This document shows, in pieces, positions 10,606 to 23,025 of a stretch of 64,000 bases of DNA. Each line of letters opens with the position of its first letter. Positions within the stretch are counted from its first letter, which is position 1. The notes beneath the pieces were generated by a model that saw only the letters and a program-made list of their open reading frames with translations, was not told the origin of the DNA and searched no databases. Source of the stretch: Ziziphus jujuba (taxonomy: Eukaryota > Streptophyta > Magnoliopsida > Rosales > Rhamnaceae). The translations under genes and the position numbers were made by a program. The stretch lies in assembly GCF_031755915.1 (NCBI RefSeq), contig NC_083383.1, positions 18,403,001 through 18,467,000 of the forward strand. The letters run 5' to 3'.

Positions 10606-13300
10606 GATCGACATCATTTGCTTACCCTTACTATACATTCTTCTGATGCAAAATTATTCCCAAACCATTTGGTACTTTATCCACTCTCCCTTTCTTAGTA
10701 AAGAAGAAAAAGCTTGACATGTTAGTGCAGCTAAGAAGGAAAGTCTAGTTAAGAGAAGGAAAAAAGATTGTTACGGCGATTTGAATTATTTTTCAAATGG
10801 TTAATTGATCTTTGAGGTTGAATCTAGCTAGAATGCTCTCAAAAGGTGTAAGGTAAGGATTCAAAATTGGAGCCTTACTTCATCTAGTTCTTTCATTATG
10901 CCAAGAGAAAGGAGATGGCTAATATTCTCTTATGGATGAAATAACTAAAAAGAGGGCCTTGAAAGCCAAAACAATTCCCCTATTGTAGTAGGGATAGGTG
11001 GAAAAGGTACTTTGGCAATGACTAAAGAAGGTCAACTGCTATGTCTTACTGACTGTCCAATGTCTATATACTTCAAAGGAACAAAATTTTGAAATGTAGT
11101 AGGTAAGGGGAAGCTAAAACAGAAAGCTCTCTTTTCCCAAGTGTGTAGAAGAAAAGAAAAAGGTTCTACATTTTAGTCCATTTTTATAGAATGGAGAGTG
11201 GGGAGAACGGTTTAGTCTAATACATGGTAGGTTTAATGGTCATAAAAAAATTATAAAAAAAAAAGGAATACATTAAACTTTTATGACTTAATGATTGATT
11301 GCGAGAAAGTGAGCAGATAAAGGAACTGAAAGAAAAAATATTAAGGTATATAGGTGTCTTAGACTATCCAATTACTTTCTAAACTAGCCCAAACCAAATC
11401 GAAGTTCTTAAGGAAGCCTCTCACTCGACTGCCTTAACAAGGCATTAAATCCATTTAGATTGGAGACAACCTGACCAAGGAGCTTTAAAGAGCTGTTTTC
11501 TAGAATCGGGTGGAACAAAGGTAAGGAAGGGCCATCAATAATTGAGTTGGTCAACTTTGCTTAACATGCCCTTTGACTATAACTATCCTATATGCAATTA
11601 CAATTTACATAACAAAGGAAGTTACATAGATAGATCTTTTCTTAGTTAGGTGCTACTCTTGATCGGCTAATATGGATAAGTTTATGTCACACAGTAGACA
11701 AGTAGAAAATTACTTAATGTCATATTGGAAAAAAAATAAGTACTTATACTACGACTATAGATAAGTGTTTTTGAGGAGGTAAAGTGAGCCAATATTTTTT
11801 AGTTATTATTCCGGTTGGGTGGCTTAAGGGAAAAAGTAGGAAATAGATCTACAAGTTTGGGAAGTTTTGTCTTATTTGGGTAAAGGCAAAATTTTCCTTT
11901 CGAGTTAAAAGAGTATCAACAAAGTGGGGTAGGAAAATGATCTATTTCGATTAAGTTTTGTAGGCAAATAAATAGCAAAGCTAAAAAGATCTCCATTTGC
12001 GCCTTATTAGAGCAAGTACAAATAGTTTGATGGGGATAATACTTATTGATCTATATATTACCTATGTTCATATTTGGGGTAAAGCACGGTAACTACGTTG
12101 CTCATGTAGGGCATATTAATTAATATGATTTGTGTCTCGATGCTAAAACAACTAAAGCCACATCTGCCTCACTTTCTCCTATCTTGAAAGAGGAGTTACC
12201 TTCGTACAACCATTAAGGGATATTTGGGCATCACAACAATTTAATACCAGATTCAAGTCTACATGAAAAGCTCATTACCAGACGAGTCCAAGAGAAAGAA
12301 AAGCTTCAATAGCATGTTTATGAATCTTATTATTTTCTTTAAGAACCAAGCATTATTCAATAAAGTATCATGGTAAAAGCACTTTTCGCAGTCACCATAA
12401 AAATCCGCCGCTGTGGTAAAAGTTGTGGTATTTTGTAAAGATTCCTCAAATAAGTAAAAGACCAGTTTGGCTTTGTTACTTTTGCACCCTTTGCTTAAAT
12501 GCTAATGTCCATTCATAACTAAGAACATGACCTTCCTCATACCCCTCTTTCTATAAGACATTAAGAGGAAGGCACCCATCTAAGTCCAGTCATGACCTTT
12601 AGTTCAGATTTGTGTGTAACCCCTCAATTTGCCATAGCTTTACACTAGCATTTCCTAGTATGAAGACTTTACCTAATGGGTCTTTCTATTGTGACTCAAT
12701 TGAAAATGCCATAACTATTGCATAGGTGTATCAAGTATAATCAGCTCTTTAGCAAATTAATAGTTTTTCAATTAACTCGATCCTCTTACTCTTGACATTG
12801 ACATAGGCAACAAACAAAAAATAGGATATGGCATTCAATTTGAACCTGATGGTACACAGGATCCTTTAACTAAACTGACACTTAAAATTGACTTCCATTT
12901 CCCCTTACCTCTTCTAATTTTTTGGCTTATGGATTTTGATCAATCAATGACTAATAAAAAGAATTTCATGGACATAGGTGAAAGAACAAGATCCTGTAGT
13001 GGCAGCAGAAGAGTAGAGTGACAAGCAGTCGAGAAAGATAGGAATCATGTGATATGCCATTATATGGAATTAACAGAATAAGAGTGGTCGACCACCTAAT
13101 GAGCCATAACTAATAAACAGGTGGACAAACTCCATGAAGAAAGGGAAAAATTCATTTTCCATCATACTAAGGAAAGGTTGAGGGTTTAGACTGAATCCCG
13201 ACTGTAGGTTTTCAAGTTATGAACCTACTATACCTATTAGTTATTAAAGATACCATTAGAGGATGCCCATGTCCCAGATCAGATGGTTGTAGACAGTGAA
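10606..13300. other. Unassigned region, no gene recognised
   Basis: About 2.7 kb with only short frames, none with recognisable similarity. No LTR ends, inverted repeats or domain motifs were seen by eye. It may be old transposon sequence. Confidence 0.4.
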
Positions 13301-13339
13301 ACAAATATCACTGAGATAGGCGAGAAGTCGGCGATAATA

Positions 13340-13850
13340 TCGGGTGTTGGCCGCCGTCGACACCCATAGGGGGAAAACTTTCTGTCATGATTGCTGGAGA
13401 AATGTCGCCAGAATCGAAGGATGTCACCTGAATCATCAGATATTTGTGAGATTTTTATTTTTTGGGTGGATAACGGTGGAAATTGTCGACGGAGAAATTT
13501 ACGATCTGATCTGGTGTTTGTGTTTGTGATCTACAGTCTGATTTGGTTTGTGTGTGTTTGTATGTTTGTGATCTGCCGAGATTAGAGAAGACTGAAGAGA
13601 GGGCCGACTGGTGTGTATGTTTGTGTGTTGTGATCGGTTGAGATTAGAGAAGATTGAAGAGAGGGCTGGCCGAGAAGAGAGAAGAGGACTGAATGGCCAG
13701 TCGAGAATTGAAGGGAAAGAGAGGGCCGGTCAGAAGGAAGAAGAGGACTGAATGGGCCGGCCGGAAGGGAGAAGCCAAGAATTGAAGGGAAAGAGGTAGC
13801 TGAAGGGAAAGAGAGGGCCAGCCGGAAGGGGGATATGTAGAGAGAAGACA
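13340..13850. repeat. Purine-rich, relatively GC-rich stretch with degenerate short repeats
   Basis: From 13584 to about 13840 the + strand is almost all G and A, made of variants of GAGATTAGAGAAGA, GAAGAGAGGGCC and AATTGAAGGGAAAGAG, punctuated by GGCCGGCC-like boxes. The preceding 13340-13570 is GT-rich. Four overlapping open frames of 61-89 codons on both strands are by-products of the base composition, and I do not call them genes. It resembles the CT-rich leader zones of some plant DNA transposons (compare 22900-23270), but no ends were found. Confidence 0.6.
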
Positions 13851-14784
13851 CAAGAATTTTTATTTTTATTTTTGGTTATTGATTTTTTTTAAAAAAAAAT
13901 GTGAACGAAAGTGCCGAAATTGAAAAAACAAATGTGAACGAAAGTGCAAAATGTGAATGAGTGCGCAGAAATTATTGATTATTTCGATTTCTTTCAAAGT
14001 GTTAATTAAGTAGGACATTGAAAGGAAAAAAAAAAACAAAAATTTGAAATGAAAGGAGAATAGAAAGTAATTGTAGATATCAAAGGGAATCTTTTTAGAG
14101 GGATCTTTTCAGAAATTTTATAGCTGTGAATATAATTCACATGTTAATAGTAAATACAGACTAAAAAAATAACGTCTTTAAATGGAAAGAAAAAATCACA
14201 AGAGAATTGAGAAGAGAAATATTACAATAAAATTATTACAAGATAAGTACTTTGCTGTCTTTTTTTTTAAAAAAAAAAATATTTTGAATATGTTTCGTAC
14301 TTAAAAAGTACAAATATTCATGAGAGACATTATTTTTAAGTGATTTGTAATGCTGAGGAGGTAAGAAAATGAGTGTAGTATAAGAATGCATGTACAGCAG
14401 CTCAACCATTTTTTTATGTTTTGAATCCTTCTTCCTCAGCATAAATCGTAGAAAGAATAAGTTTAAAAGTTTTAAAAAAATGAAATGGAGTAAAGGTAAA
14501 GTTTTCACTGAACATAATTAGTTTTCAATCTCCTTTTCTTTCTTTATTCAACATTTATATTCAGAAAAAGAAGAATTTTTGGAAGATCGACTTTAGTAAT
14601 AAAGTCTCAATTCACAACTTCTTAACCTCTCAAAAGTAAGCATTTTAATAACAAATATTGTAAAAATTATGCTTATTATTTAACATAATATTAACTATAT
14701 GTATAAGATGTGCACCAAATAATTGATTTAATATAAATTTAATTTTGCTTTATAATGTAATATATTATTTAATTATTAATAAAT
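13851..14784. other. AT-rich spacer, no gene recognised
   Basis: It starts with a short repeated phrase, GTGAACGAAAGTGC, at about 13901 and 13932. Otherwise it is AT-rich with poly-A/T runs. The 90-codon minus-strand frame at 14236-14508 is low-complexity and has no family features. Confidence 0.5.
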
Positions 14785-15472
14785 TATTGCTGTTATTATT
14801 CTTATTAATGTTGTTATTATTCTTATTATTATTAATATTGTTACTACTATTATTATTGTTGTTGTTGTTGTTGTTGTTATTAATATTGTTATTATTGTTG
14901 CTGTTATTATTATTATTATTAATATTGTCATTATTATTTTTATTATTAATATTATATTATTGTTATTATTATTATTATCCTTATTGTTATTATTGTTGTT
15001 ATTATTGTTGTTATTATTATTATTATTAATATTGTTATTATTGTAACATTGTTATTCTTCTTCTTCTTATTATTGTTATTATTTTTATTATTGTTATTAT
15101 CCTTATTATTATTAATGTTGTTATTATTGTTGTTTTTATTATTATTATTAATATTGTTATTATTATTATTATCGTTATTATTCTTATCATTATTAGTGTT
15201 GTCATTATTGTTGTTCTTTTTATTATTATTATTGTTATTGTTATGATTATTATTATGGATGTTAATATTGTTATTCTTCTAAGTCTTAATATTGTTATTA
15301 TTTATATTCTTATTAATATTGATAATATTGTTATTCTTCTTGTTATTATATTGTTATTATTATTGATGTTATTATTATTATTAATGTTGTCACTATTATA
15401 TTATTATTATTATTGTTATTGTTGTTATTATTATTATTATCAATAATATTATTATTATTATTGTTGTTGTTG

Positions 15473-15507
<35 letters not shown>

Positions 15508-16305
15508 GTTGTTGTTCTTTTTCTTATTATTTTTGTTATTATTATGCTTATTATTATGGATATTAATATTGTTATTCTTCTAATTTTTAATATTGTTATT
15601 ATTGTTATTCTTATTAATATTGATAATATTGTTATTCTTATTATTATTTTTCTCGTTATTATATTGTTATTATTGTTGATGTGATTATTATTATTAATGT
15701 TTTCACTATTATTATTATTATCATCATCAATATTGTTCTTATTATTATTATTGTTTTTATTGTTGTTGTTATTATTCTACTTATTATTATTATTATTATT
15801 ATTGTTATTATTCTTATTATTATTAGTGTTGTTATTATTGTTGTTCTTTTTATTATTATGACTATTGTTATGAATATTAATATTGTTATTCTTCGAATTC
15901 TTATTATTGTTATTATTGTTATTATTATTAATGTTGTTATTATTGTTGTTTTTATATTATTATTAATATTATTATTTTTATTACTCTTATTATTATAAAT
16001 GTTGTTATTATTGTTGTTTTTATTATTATTATTAATATTGTTATTATAGTTATTCTTCTTCTTCTTCTTCTTCTTATGATTATTTTTATTATCATGAGTA
16101 TTAATATCATTATTATTTTTCTTATTCTTGTTATTGTTATTATTTTTATTATTATTAATGTTGTTATTATTATTAATATTTTATTATTGTTATTCTTATT
16201 AATATTGATATCATTGTTATTGTTATTATTATTTTTCTTGTTATTAATATTGTCATTTTCCTTATTCTTATTGTTGTTCTTAATATTATTATTATTAACT
16301 TAATA
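14785..16305. repeat. 1.5-kb imperfect TTA/TTG/TTC trinucleotide tract
   Basis: Almost every base fits a three-base register of TTA, TTG, CTT or ATT on the + strand, for about 1.5 kb. Longer-range sub-repeats also recur, such as TTAATATTGTTATTATTG and GTTATTCTTCT blocks. Frames of 60-105 codons here read as poly-Leu/Ile and are artefacts. The tract ends about 25 bases before the first readable codons of the hAT transposase remnant, so it may have grown inside or beside that element's 5' region. Confidence 0.92.
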
Positions 16306-18168
16306 ATTATTTATGATTATTAAAAAAAAAATTGGAAAGTGGTAGCGGAAGAGCAGATCTAGCTTGATCAAATTGTATTACAATTGAAGGTAACAAATAT
16401 GGTATAATTTGCAAATATTGTAACCATAAAATATAAAGTGGTGGAATAACAAGATTAAATTATCATTTAGCACATTCTGATCCAAAAAGTAATGTCAAAA
16501 AGTGCCCCAAGGTACCTCCAGAAGTGAAGAAAGATATTTATAATTATTTGAGCAAGAAAGAACATGCAAAATTGAAAAGAAAAAGGCAATGGAGGAAGAT
16601 ATTCGTAATGAGGGACGAGGTAATTTAGCTTTGTCTCGAAGTAATTATGATGATGATGATATATGTATATATCCAGCTGATGTGCATCATGATAAAAGAG
16701 ACTCATATAAAGCTACAGTTCGTGCAGTTAAAAGAAACAGATAGGAAAAAGAACAAGGAAGAAACTTTTTTAACCCTAGAGGTCAAGGATCAGGATCTTC
16801 TCAAGAGGGTGGTAGTTAATCATGTGCTCAGTTCCGTCGTGCAACAAGTGTAAGAGAGCCCATTTGTAGACAACAATGTCAACAATTTCCTCCAACTGCA
16901 CCTTCATTATATAAGTCATCCGATGCAAAATAAAAAAAAATATAAAACATGTGTTGACAAAAGGTGATGTCAAAGACACATTGGGAAGACTAGTTGCAAA
17001 GTTCTTATTTATGATAATGTCCCACCTGGAAAGGCAAAATCGTACCATTTCAAAAACATGATCATTGGTGCTTAACAAACAAGTTTGGGAGTTCAAACTC
17101 CATCTCCATATGAAATGAAGGAAAAATATCTAGACATGGAGTATAAAGAGATGCAAAAACATATTGAAAAGTTCAAAAAAAGCTGGAAGACATATGGTTG
17201 TACAATTACATGCGATAGATGGACGGGACCAACTAAGCTGTTCATATTGAATTTTATGGTCTATTACAAAAGGTCATCAGTGTTTCTTAAGTCATTTGAT
17301 GCCTTAGATAAAATCAAAAACTATAAGTATATATATAAACTTTTGGAGAATGTTATCCATGAAGTGGGCAAGAACAATGTTATACAAATAGTCACGGATA
17401 ATGGTTCTACATTCGTAAAGGCTGGTAAGAAATTGATGACAGAGTAGAACTTGTACTAGATACCATGTGTTGTGCACTGTATTGATCTTATATTTGAGGA
17501 TATAGGAAAGCACGAAAGTATTGCAAGGATCATTCAACTTGCAAAAATGATAACCAATTATATTTATAATCATAATTGGTTACTTTCTTTAATGCGAGAT
17601 ATATGTAAAGGAGACATAGTTCAACCAGGAACAACAAGGTTTGCAACAAACATTATTGCTTTAAATAGTCTCCTTATAAAGAAAACTTCTCTAAAACAAG
17701 TTTTTACCAGCGATGCATGGACTGAACATCAATTGAGTCGAATAAAAGCAGGTAAAGAAGTGGAGAAACTTATCCTTAATAATCATTTTTAGGATTCTGC
17801 TACTCACGTTGTTAATATATATAAGCCATTATATAACATTTTGTGAATTATTGATGCTGAGTTCATACCTACGATGCCAATATTGTATGATTGTTTTCAA
17901 AAAATGAGATATGCAATCAACAACCAAAAAGGAACTCAATGGGTTATGGACATCATAGATGCTCGATGGAACAATACACTTTCTCATCCTCTCCATATGG
18001 CTGGTAATTTTATGTCAATTACTTATTATTAATTATTATTTTGTCTTATAATTTATATATTAGATTTAATTTTTATTATTATTTTGTAGCATACTTTCCA
18101 AATCCACGACTCCAATACAAAGAAAGTATTGGCACTGATTCAAATCTTGTACAAGCTGTTCATGATGT

Positions 18169-18176
18169 CTTTGCAG
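18169..18176. repeat. Target-site duplication, left copy (CTTTGCAG)
   Basis: Eight bases directly before the hAT left end; the right copy is CTTTTCAG at 23571-23578. Removing the element and one copy rejoins the host coding sequence of the outer transposase in a plausible frame. Confidence 0.9.
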
Positions 18177-18564
18177 TAGGGGTGGGCACGGTTCAGTTTG
18201 GATCGGTTCCACCCGAGAGTTCCAACCGAACCGATCATTTGGTTATCAACAAAAACTAACCCGAACCGACCCCGTGGACAGTGGAAAACTGAGCATTCAA
18301 CCGAATAAACAGGCTGGTTTGGTTCGGGTTCGGGTTGGTCGGTTTGGGCTTATATTTGGGCCTTTGATTTTGGGCTTGTTTTCGAATTAGTAGGCCAGAA
18401 ATTATCTTCGGGCCTATAATTTTGGCCATACTTTCAACTGATCAGGCTGGGTTTATTTTTGGACCTATAGTTTTTGGCTTGTCCAATATACAATTAGAAA
18501 TTACCTTCATTAGTTTTGCTTTTCAATTATTTTGAAGGTTTAAAATTTTTCAAAAAACTATCCA

Positions 18565-18660
18565 ATGGAAATGAAATGGCAATTTTTTTAGGTATGAAAT
18601 GAAATGGCAAATTTTTTACTTTTTAGGTATGAAATAGTAAATCTTTTTACGTATGAAACA
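18565..18660. repeat. Short tandem repeat of a GGTATGAAAT phrase
   Basis: GGTATGAAATGAAATGGCAA and variants recur three to four times with T-rich spacers inside the left subterminal part of the hAT element. No coding potential. Confidence 0.7.
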
Positions 18661-19402
18661 ATCAAAACTTCAATATATATCAAAGGGAAAATTGAAATTG
18701 AGAAATGCAATGCCAATATGCCACTGCCACTCACCAAAATTGAGAATCAGAAATGCAGACACAAAATACAAATATCAAAATAACAATCTCACATCGCCAT
18801 CTGTTCCCAAAGAGACAGAAAGAAAAAAGAAAAAAATAATAACTACTACTGTCAAAGCAACTAATAAACAAGTTTTACAAATGACTTAAGAGAAATGGTA
18901 ATACATTGACAGTAAACATAAAAGAAACAGTAGGAAAAAAAATATAATCAGCCTACAATTAGCACTGCCAAATCCTTCACTGCCACTGCTACAAAACCTA
19001 CAATCACAAAGGACACCAAAATAAATTAAACCAATACATTATTAGTTTAATAATGTGATGATTATCAAGAAATGAAAAATAAAACAAAGAGAGTTACTTT
19101 CATCACTATCAAAACTCACAAGGTTTCAAGTTTCAAGTACATCCACTGATTCCACTCAAGGCACCATCAATCCTTTTTGTTGCTACTATCTGGACTCATT
19201 GCTACTATTTGGCTTTGGCATAGGTCTTGGAGTGACACCAAACGGCAAACAGAAGCAAATATTATAAAAACATTCAAAAAAAATATGATTTGCATACAAA
19301 CAGAAAATAATCTCAATTGCATATTACATTACCTGCATCTAAACTTTCATAATACTCCATCTTTTCTAAACAAAATCTGTCAAAACTTGGAGAAGCATTA
19401 AG

Positions 19403-21459
19403 TTAATTTTGACAACATATCAAAGCCTCCACCATTTTAGCAGTCAAAAAGCTCCTAAAAGGATCAAGTATCCTACCTTCACTGCTAAAAGCACTCTTGG
19501 AAGCCACAGTGGAGACTTGAATGGCGTAGACATCCTTTGCAATCTTCTCTAACACAGGGTATTTCTTTCCATTAACCTTCCACCAATTCAAGATATCAAA
19601 ATCCTTAATTAAACCAGATTCACAAGGGTCGACCAGATACCTATCCACATCATTTTTTACCTCCTTATATTGGCTTTGTTCTCTCTTCTTCAAATAAGTA
19701 ATCCAAACCTGGTCAGCATAGTTGGCATGCTCTAATTCACTGTTATTACTATCCAAACTAGTTCCAGAAGACTCAACACCAGTGGAAGATTGACAACTAC
19801 CATCTGAACCCATTTCTTTTTCATTATACCAATTATACAGCCTCATTAAAGTCTTTTTCAAACCATCTGTCAATTTAGTAACCCTGCTTTCATCATTGGC
19901 ATAAAGCATCCCATAGCTAAATGACACATAATCCAACTTATATCTTGGATCAAGCACTGCTGCAATTAGAAGCAATTTATTGACATTTCCCATGGAACCC
20001 CAATATTTATTATACTTTCTCCCATTTTCCTTGCCATAACACACAATCGATCATCCTCGCTAACACATAAATCATCCAATTGTTTTTGTATGGAAGAAAC
20101 TTGATGGAAGTATATGTTGGAGCTAACATGTAAAGAGATACTAAATTTAAGAGTTACATCATAAAAGCCCTTAAGAAATCGGATAAAAACTTTGGCATCA
20201 TCCCAATGCCAAGCTAAAGAAGGTCCAACTTTTCTTCTACCACTATCATCCTCTCCAAAATAAGAAGCATAATGTCCATCTTCCTCCTCAATTCTCTCAA
20301 AAGCTTTTTGAAATTTCAAAGCCGACTCTAACATTAAGTATGTGGAATTTCATCTGGTTGGAACATCCAAACATACTAAAGCTTTGCTATCAATTTTCTC
20401 TTGACTTATACACTCCTTAAATTTTTGCAATCAAAAAGGAGATGATCTAACATATCTCACAACATTATGAATGCTAGCAATTGCCTCATCTAATTCTTTC
20501 AAACCCTCACACACAATCAAATTGACAATACGTGCACCACATCGAATATGCAAAAAATCAGCATCCAATATAGAATTTTTCCAATGTACCATTTTCCTCT
20601 TAAGATATGCAATTACATTATTGTTTGCACTTGCATTATCAAAAGTTAGTGTGAACACTTTTTCAATACCCCAATCATGCAAACAAACCTCAATTAGCTT
20701 TCCAATTGCCTCTCCTTTATGATTAGGAACCACACAAAAATTTAAAATACTTTTATGTAACATCCAATCATCATCAATATAATGGGCAGTTAATGACATA
20801 TAACAAACATTTTGAATAGAGGTCCATGTATTAGTTGTAAGACTAACCCTTTGCTGGTTTGCAACAAACATTGATCTTAAACCCAATTTCTCATCCAAAT
20901 ACAATTGATAAATGTCCCTCACAATGGTTTTTCTACATGGAGAATCAAACTTAGGACATGCAACACTACAAAAGTGTCCACAGCCTTCTACAAAACTAAA
21001 AGGTAACTCATCCAAAATTATCATTTTAGCACATGCCATCCTACATGCCTCTTTGTTGAAAATAGTAGCTACCAAATTGCTACCACTACCATTGGATTTC
21101 CTATCAAAAGTTAAGGTCTTTTACTTCTTTTCATCTAAGTTATAAGGATTTTTCTGACATTGCTTCATATGATTCCTTAGGGTACTAGTTCCTCACTTCT
21201 TAGAACCACATGCATAATCCTTATGGCAGTAAATGCATTCACATCTAGGGTCATCAAGATCACCACCATCTATTTTGATAAAGTGATCCCATACATCACT
21301 TGTTGTCCTAGAAGGCTTTTTTTCCCCTAATGGAGGTCGTGGAGGTAATGTAGATTTGGCATAAGAAGGTGTAGGGTTTGACAGTGATGGTGATGGATTT
21401 TGACCTAGTGGGGTTTGAGAGGAAGGTGCATTAACTGATGATGGGGAATCTGGGTCCAT
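19403..21459 (-). pseudogene. Ac-like hAT transposase (RICESLEEPER-type), inactivated
   Basis: Start ATG is at 21457-21459 (MDPDSPSS). The BED finger follows (SDVWDHFIKIDG; CIYCHKDY, 21190-21310). Next come TTNTWTSIQNVCYMSLTAHY and FTLTFDNASANNNVIAYL (catalytic core, 20620-20900), then HIRCGARIVNLIV. Further on are HWDDAKVFIRFLKGFYD and LLLIAAVLDPRYKL. The dimerisation domain at 19403-19560 includes ILNWWKVNGKKYPVLEKIAKDV, in overlapping short windows. Lesions are a stop after GSKK near 21193, a TAA near 21120, a TGA near 20431, a TGA in the conserved TRWNS box near 20350, and a frame change near 20020. The frame ends CCQN at 19403, close to the usual family end. Four of the five defects are single-base stops of the C-to-T or G-to-A kind. 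The protein would have cut and pasted this element. Confidence 0.9.
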
Positions 21460-22009
21460 ATCAAATATAACTAGGATGCTGTTTACATAAGAGGAAACCA
21501 ACAGAAACAAGACAGCAATTACACAACAATTCAAGGCCACAAATTCCACAATCTCTATCAAATTAAATTACAATAAATTAAACAGCAAATAATAGTCTTG
21601 CTTCCTTAAATAATAACATAGAACCATCGAGTCCAAGACTTTTAATCCTTAAACCAAACTAGTAGCAACTACCAACAATATACATTTACCCTACCAGTAA
21701 TTAGCATGTTTTCGGAATTGATGGCAACTACCAACAAAATACATTTTTCCTAAACCAAACTATCATACATAGCCACATGAAATTTGCCAACTACATGCAT
21801 TATTCACATTAGAACTTTCCATTTAAATCTAGGACCAAATATGCACTAATACAATATCTGCATCAAAAATCCAGGACCAAATATGCACTATGACCAAATA
21901 TACATGAAAAATTCAGCACCAAGCATACAATATTCCACAATTCCACAAAGACTCAAAATTAAACAGCAACTAAAAAAAATCCACAATTCCATAAAGACTA
22001 CAAATTAAA

Positions 22010-22325
22010 TAGCAATTTCAAAATTTCAGAGTCACAAAGACTCTAAATGTAAGCTAACCTTTAAAAATTGCACAATTCTAACTACACAATTTCAATTCCA
22101 CAATATTCCATAGTTCCAAAAAAAGAAAACTAACAATTAAAAAGCAATTTCTGAAATTCAAAGTCACAAAGACTTTGAAATGAAAGCTAACTTGTTTAAA
22201 ATTGGCAACTTTAAGAGTTCAGGGTCACAAAGACTCTGAAATGTAAGCTAACATGTTTAAAATTGCAATTTCAAAAATATTGGAGTCACAAATTAAGACT
22301 TTGAAATGCAAGCAATCTCACAATT
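22010..22325. repeat. Tandem degenerate repeat of about 60-66 bp
   Basis: The phrase GTCACAAAGACTYTGAAATG plus AAGCTAACWTGTTTAAAATT occurs about four times (near 22031, 22163, 22223 and 22284). It lies in the 5' leader side of the minus-strand transposase gene, inside the hAT element, and has no coding sign. Confidence 0.8.
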
Positions 22326-22977
22326 TGAATTCAAAACTTCATAGAAAAGAGTTTCAAAGACAATTCACAGATACAATTCAACATTTCACAGACAGTTTAG
22401 TCTCCACAAAATTACAAAGAAAGAACAAATTTTACAGTCTATTTATGTAATCACACTTTATCCATCCACAGCCAGTGAGAGTTTAAGAGAAAAGAACAAT
22501 TTACCTTAAGTTATTGCAGCTTTAAACACAGGCCACAGAGCCACCCACGAGCATGAGACAGCCACAAGCCACGGACCTGCCTCACCTTCAATCCTTCAAC
22601 TTGAATGGCCAATTTTCTCTTTAATATTAAAATCCAACAATCATTAAACATTTAGTATTTCAAAATTGAGGAGATAATCAAAGAAAAATGTATAATTTTG
22701 AAATAGTGATTTCTTAGAACTTATACCCTAAAAGGAAAAAAATTGGGGAAAATGGAAATTTGCAAAATTACTTTAGAATTAATGTGATCGTTGGTGACCA
22801 GATGATGGTAATCGAGGCTTTTGATGGTCTACAGCTACTGGCCCACTGTAGAGTAACGATGTCTAACAGTCTAAGCTTGGGTTTCGAACAACTACCTCAA
22901 GCTGAGAGTGGATAGATTGGAAAGTGAGAGAGTGAGATGAGAGTTAAAAAGATAGAGAGAGATTGAATTTTAGAGCA

Positions 22978-22983
<6 letters not shown>

Positions 22984-23025
<42 letters not shown>
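22984..23025. repeat. (GA)n microsatellite in a purine-rich zone
   Basis: A nearly pure GA run with one AAA interruption, inside a wider purine-rich zone (22900-23270). On the coding strand of the hAT transposase this zone is CT-rich and lies upstream of the gene, where a leader or promoter would be. Confidence 0.9.

Noticed and set aside
10606..13300. Possible integrated pararetrovirus or organelle DNA in the unassigned 2.7 kb
   Set aside because: I found no reverse transcriptase, coat or movement protein motifs and no organellar genes; the region stays unassigned.
13344..13853. Overlapping frames of 61-89 codons on both strands
   Set aside because: They lie in purine-rich or GT-rich repeats that lack stops by composition; Ser/Pro/Leu-rich output without domain motifs.
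14745..16303. Four open frames of 65-105 codons reading as poly-Leu/Ile 'membrane proteins'
   Set aside because: They are translations of the trinucleotide tract in its three-base register; no start context, domain or conservation.
20471..21145. Plus-strand frames opposite the inner hAT transposase
   Set aside because: They are shadows of the minus-strand gene, which has clear domains.
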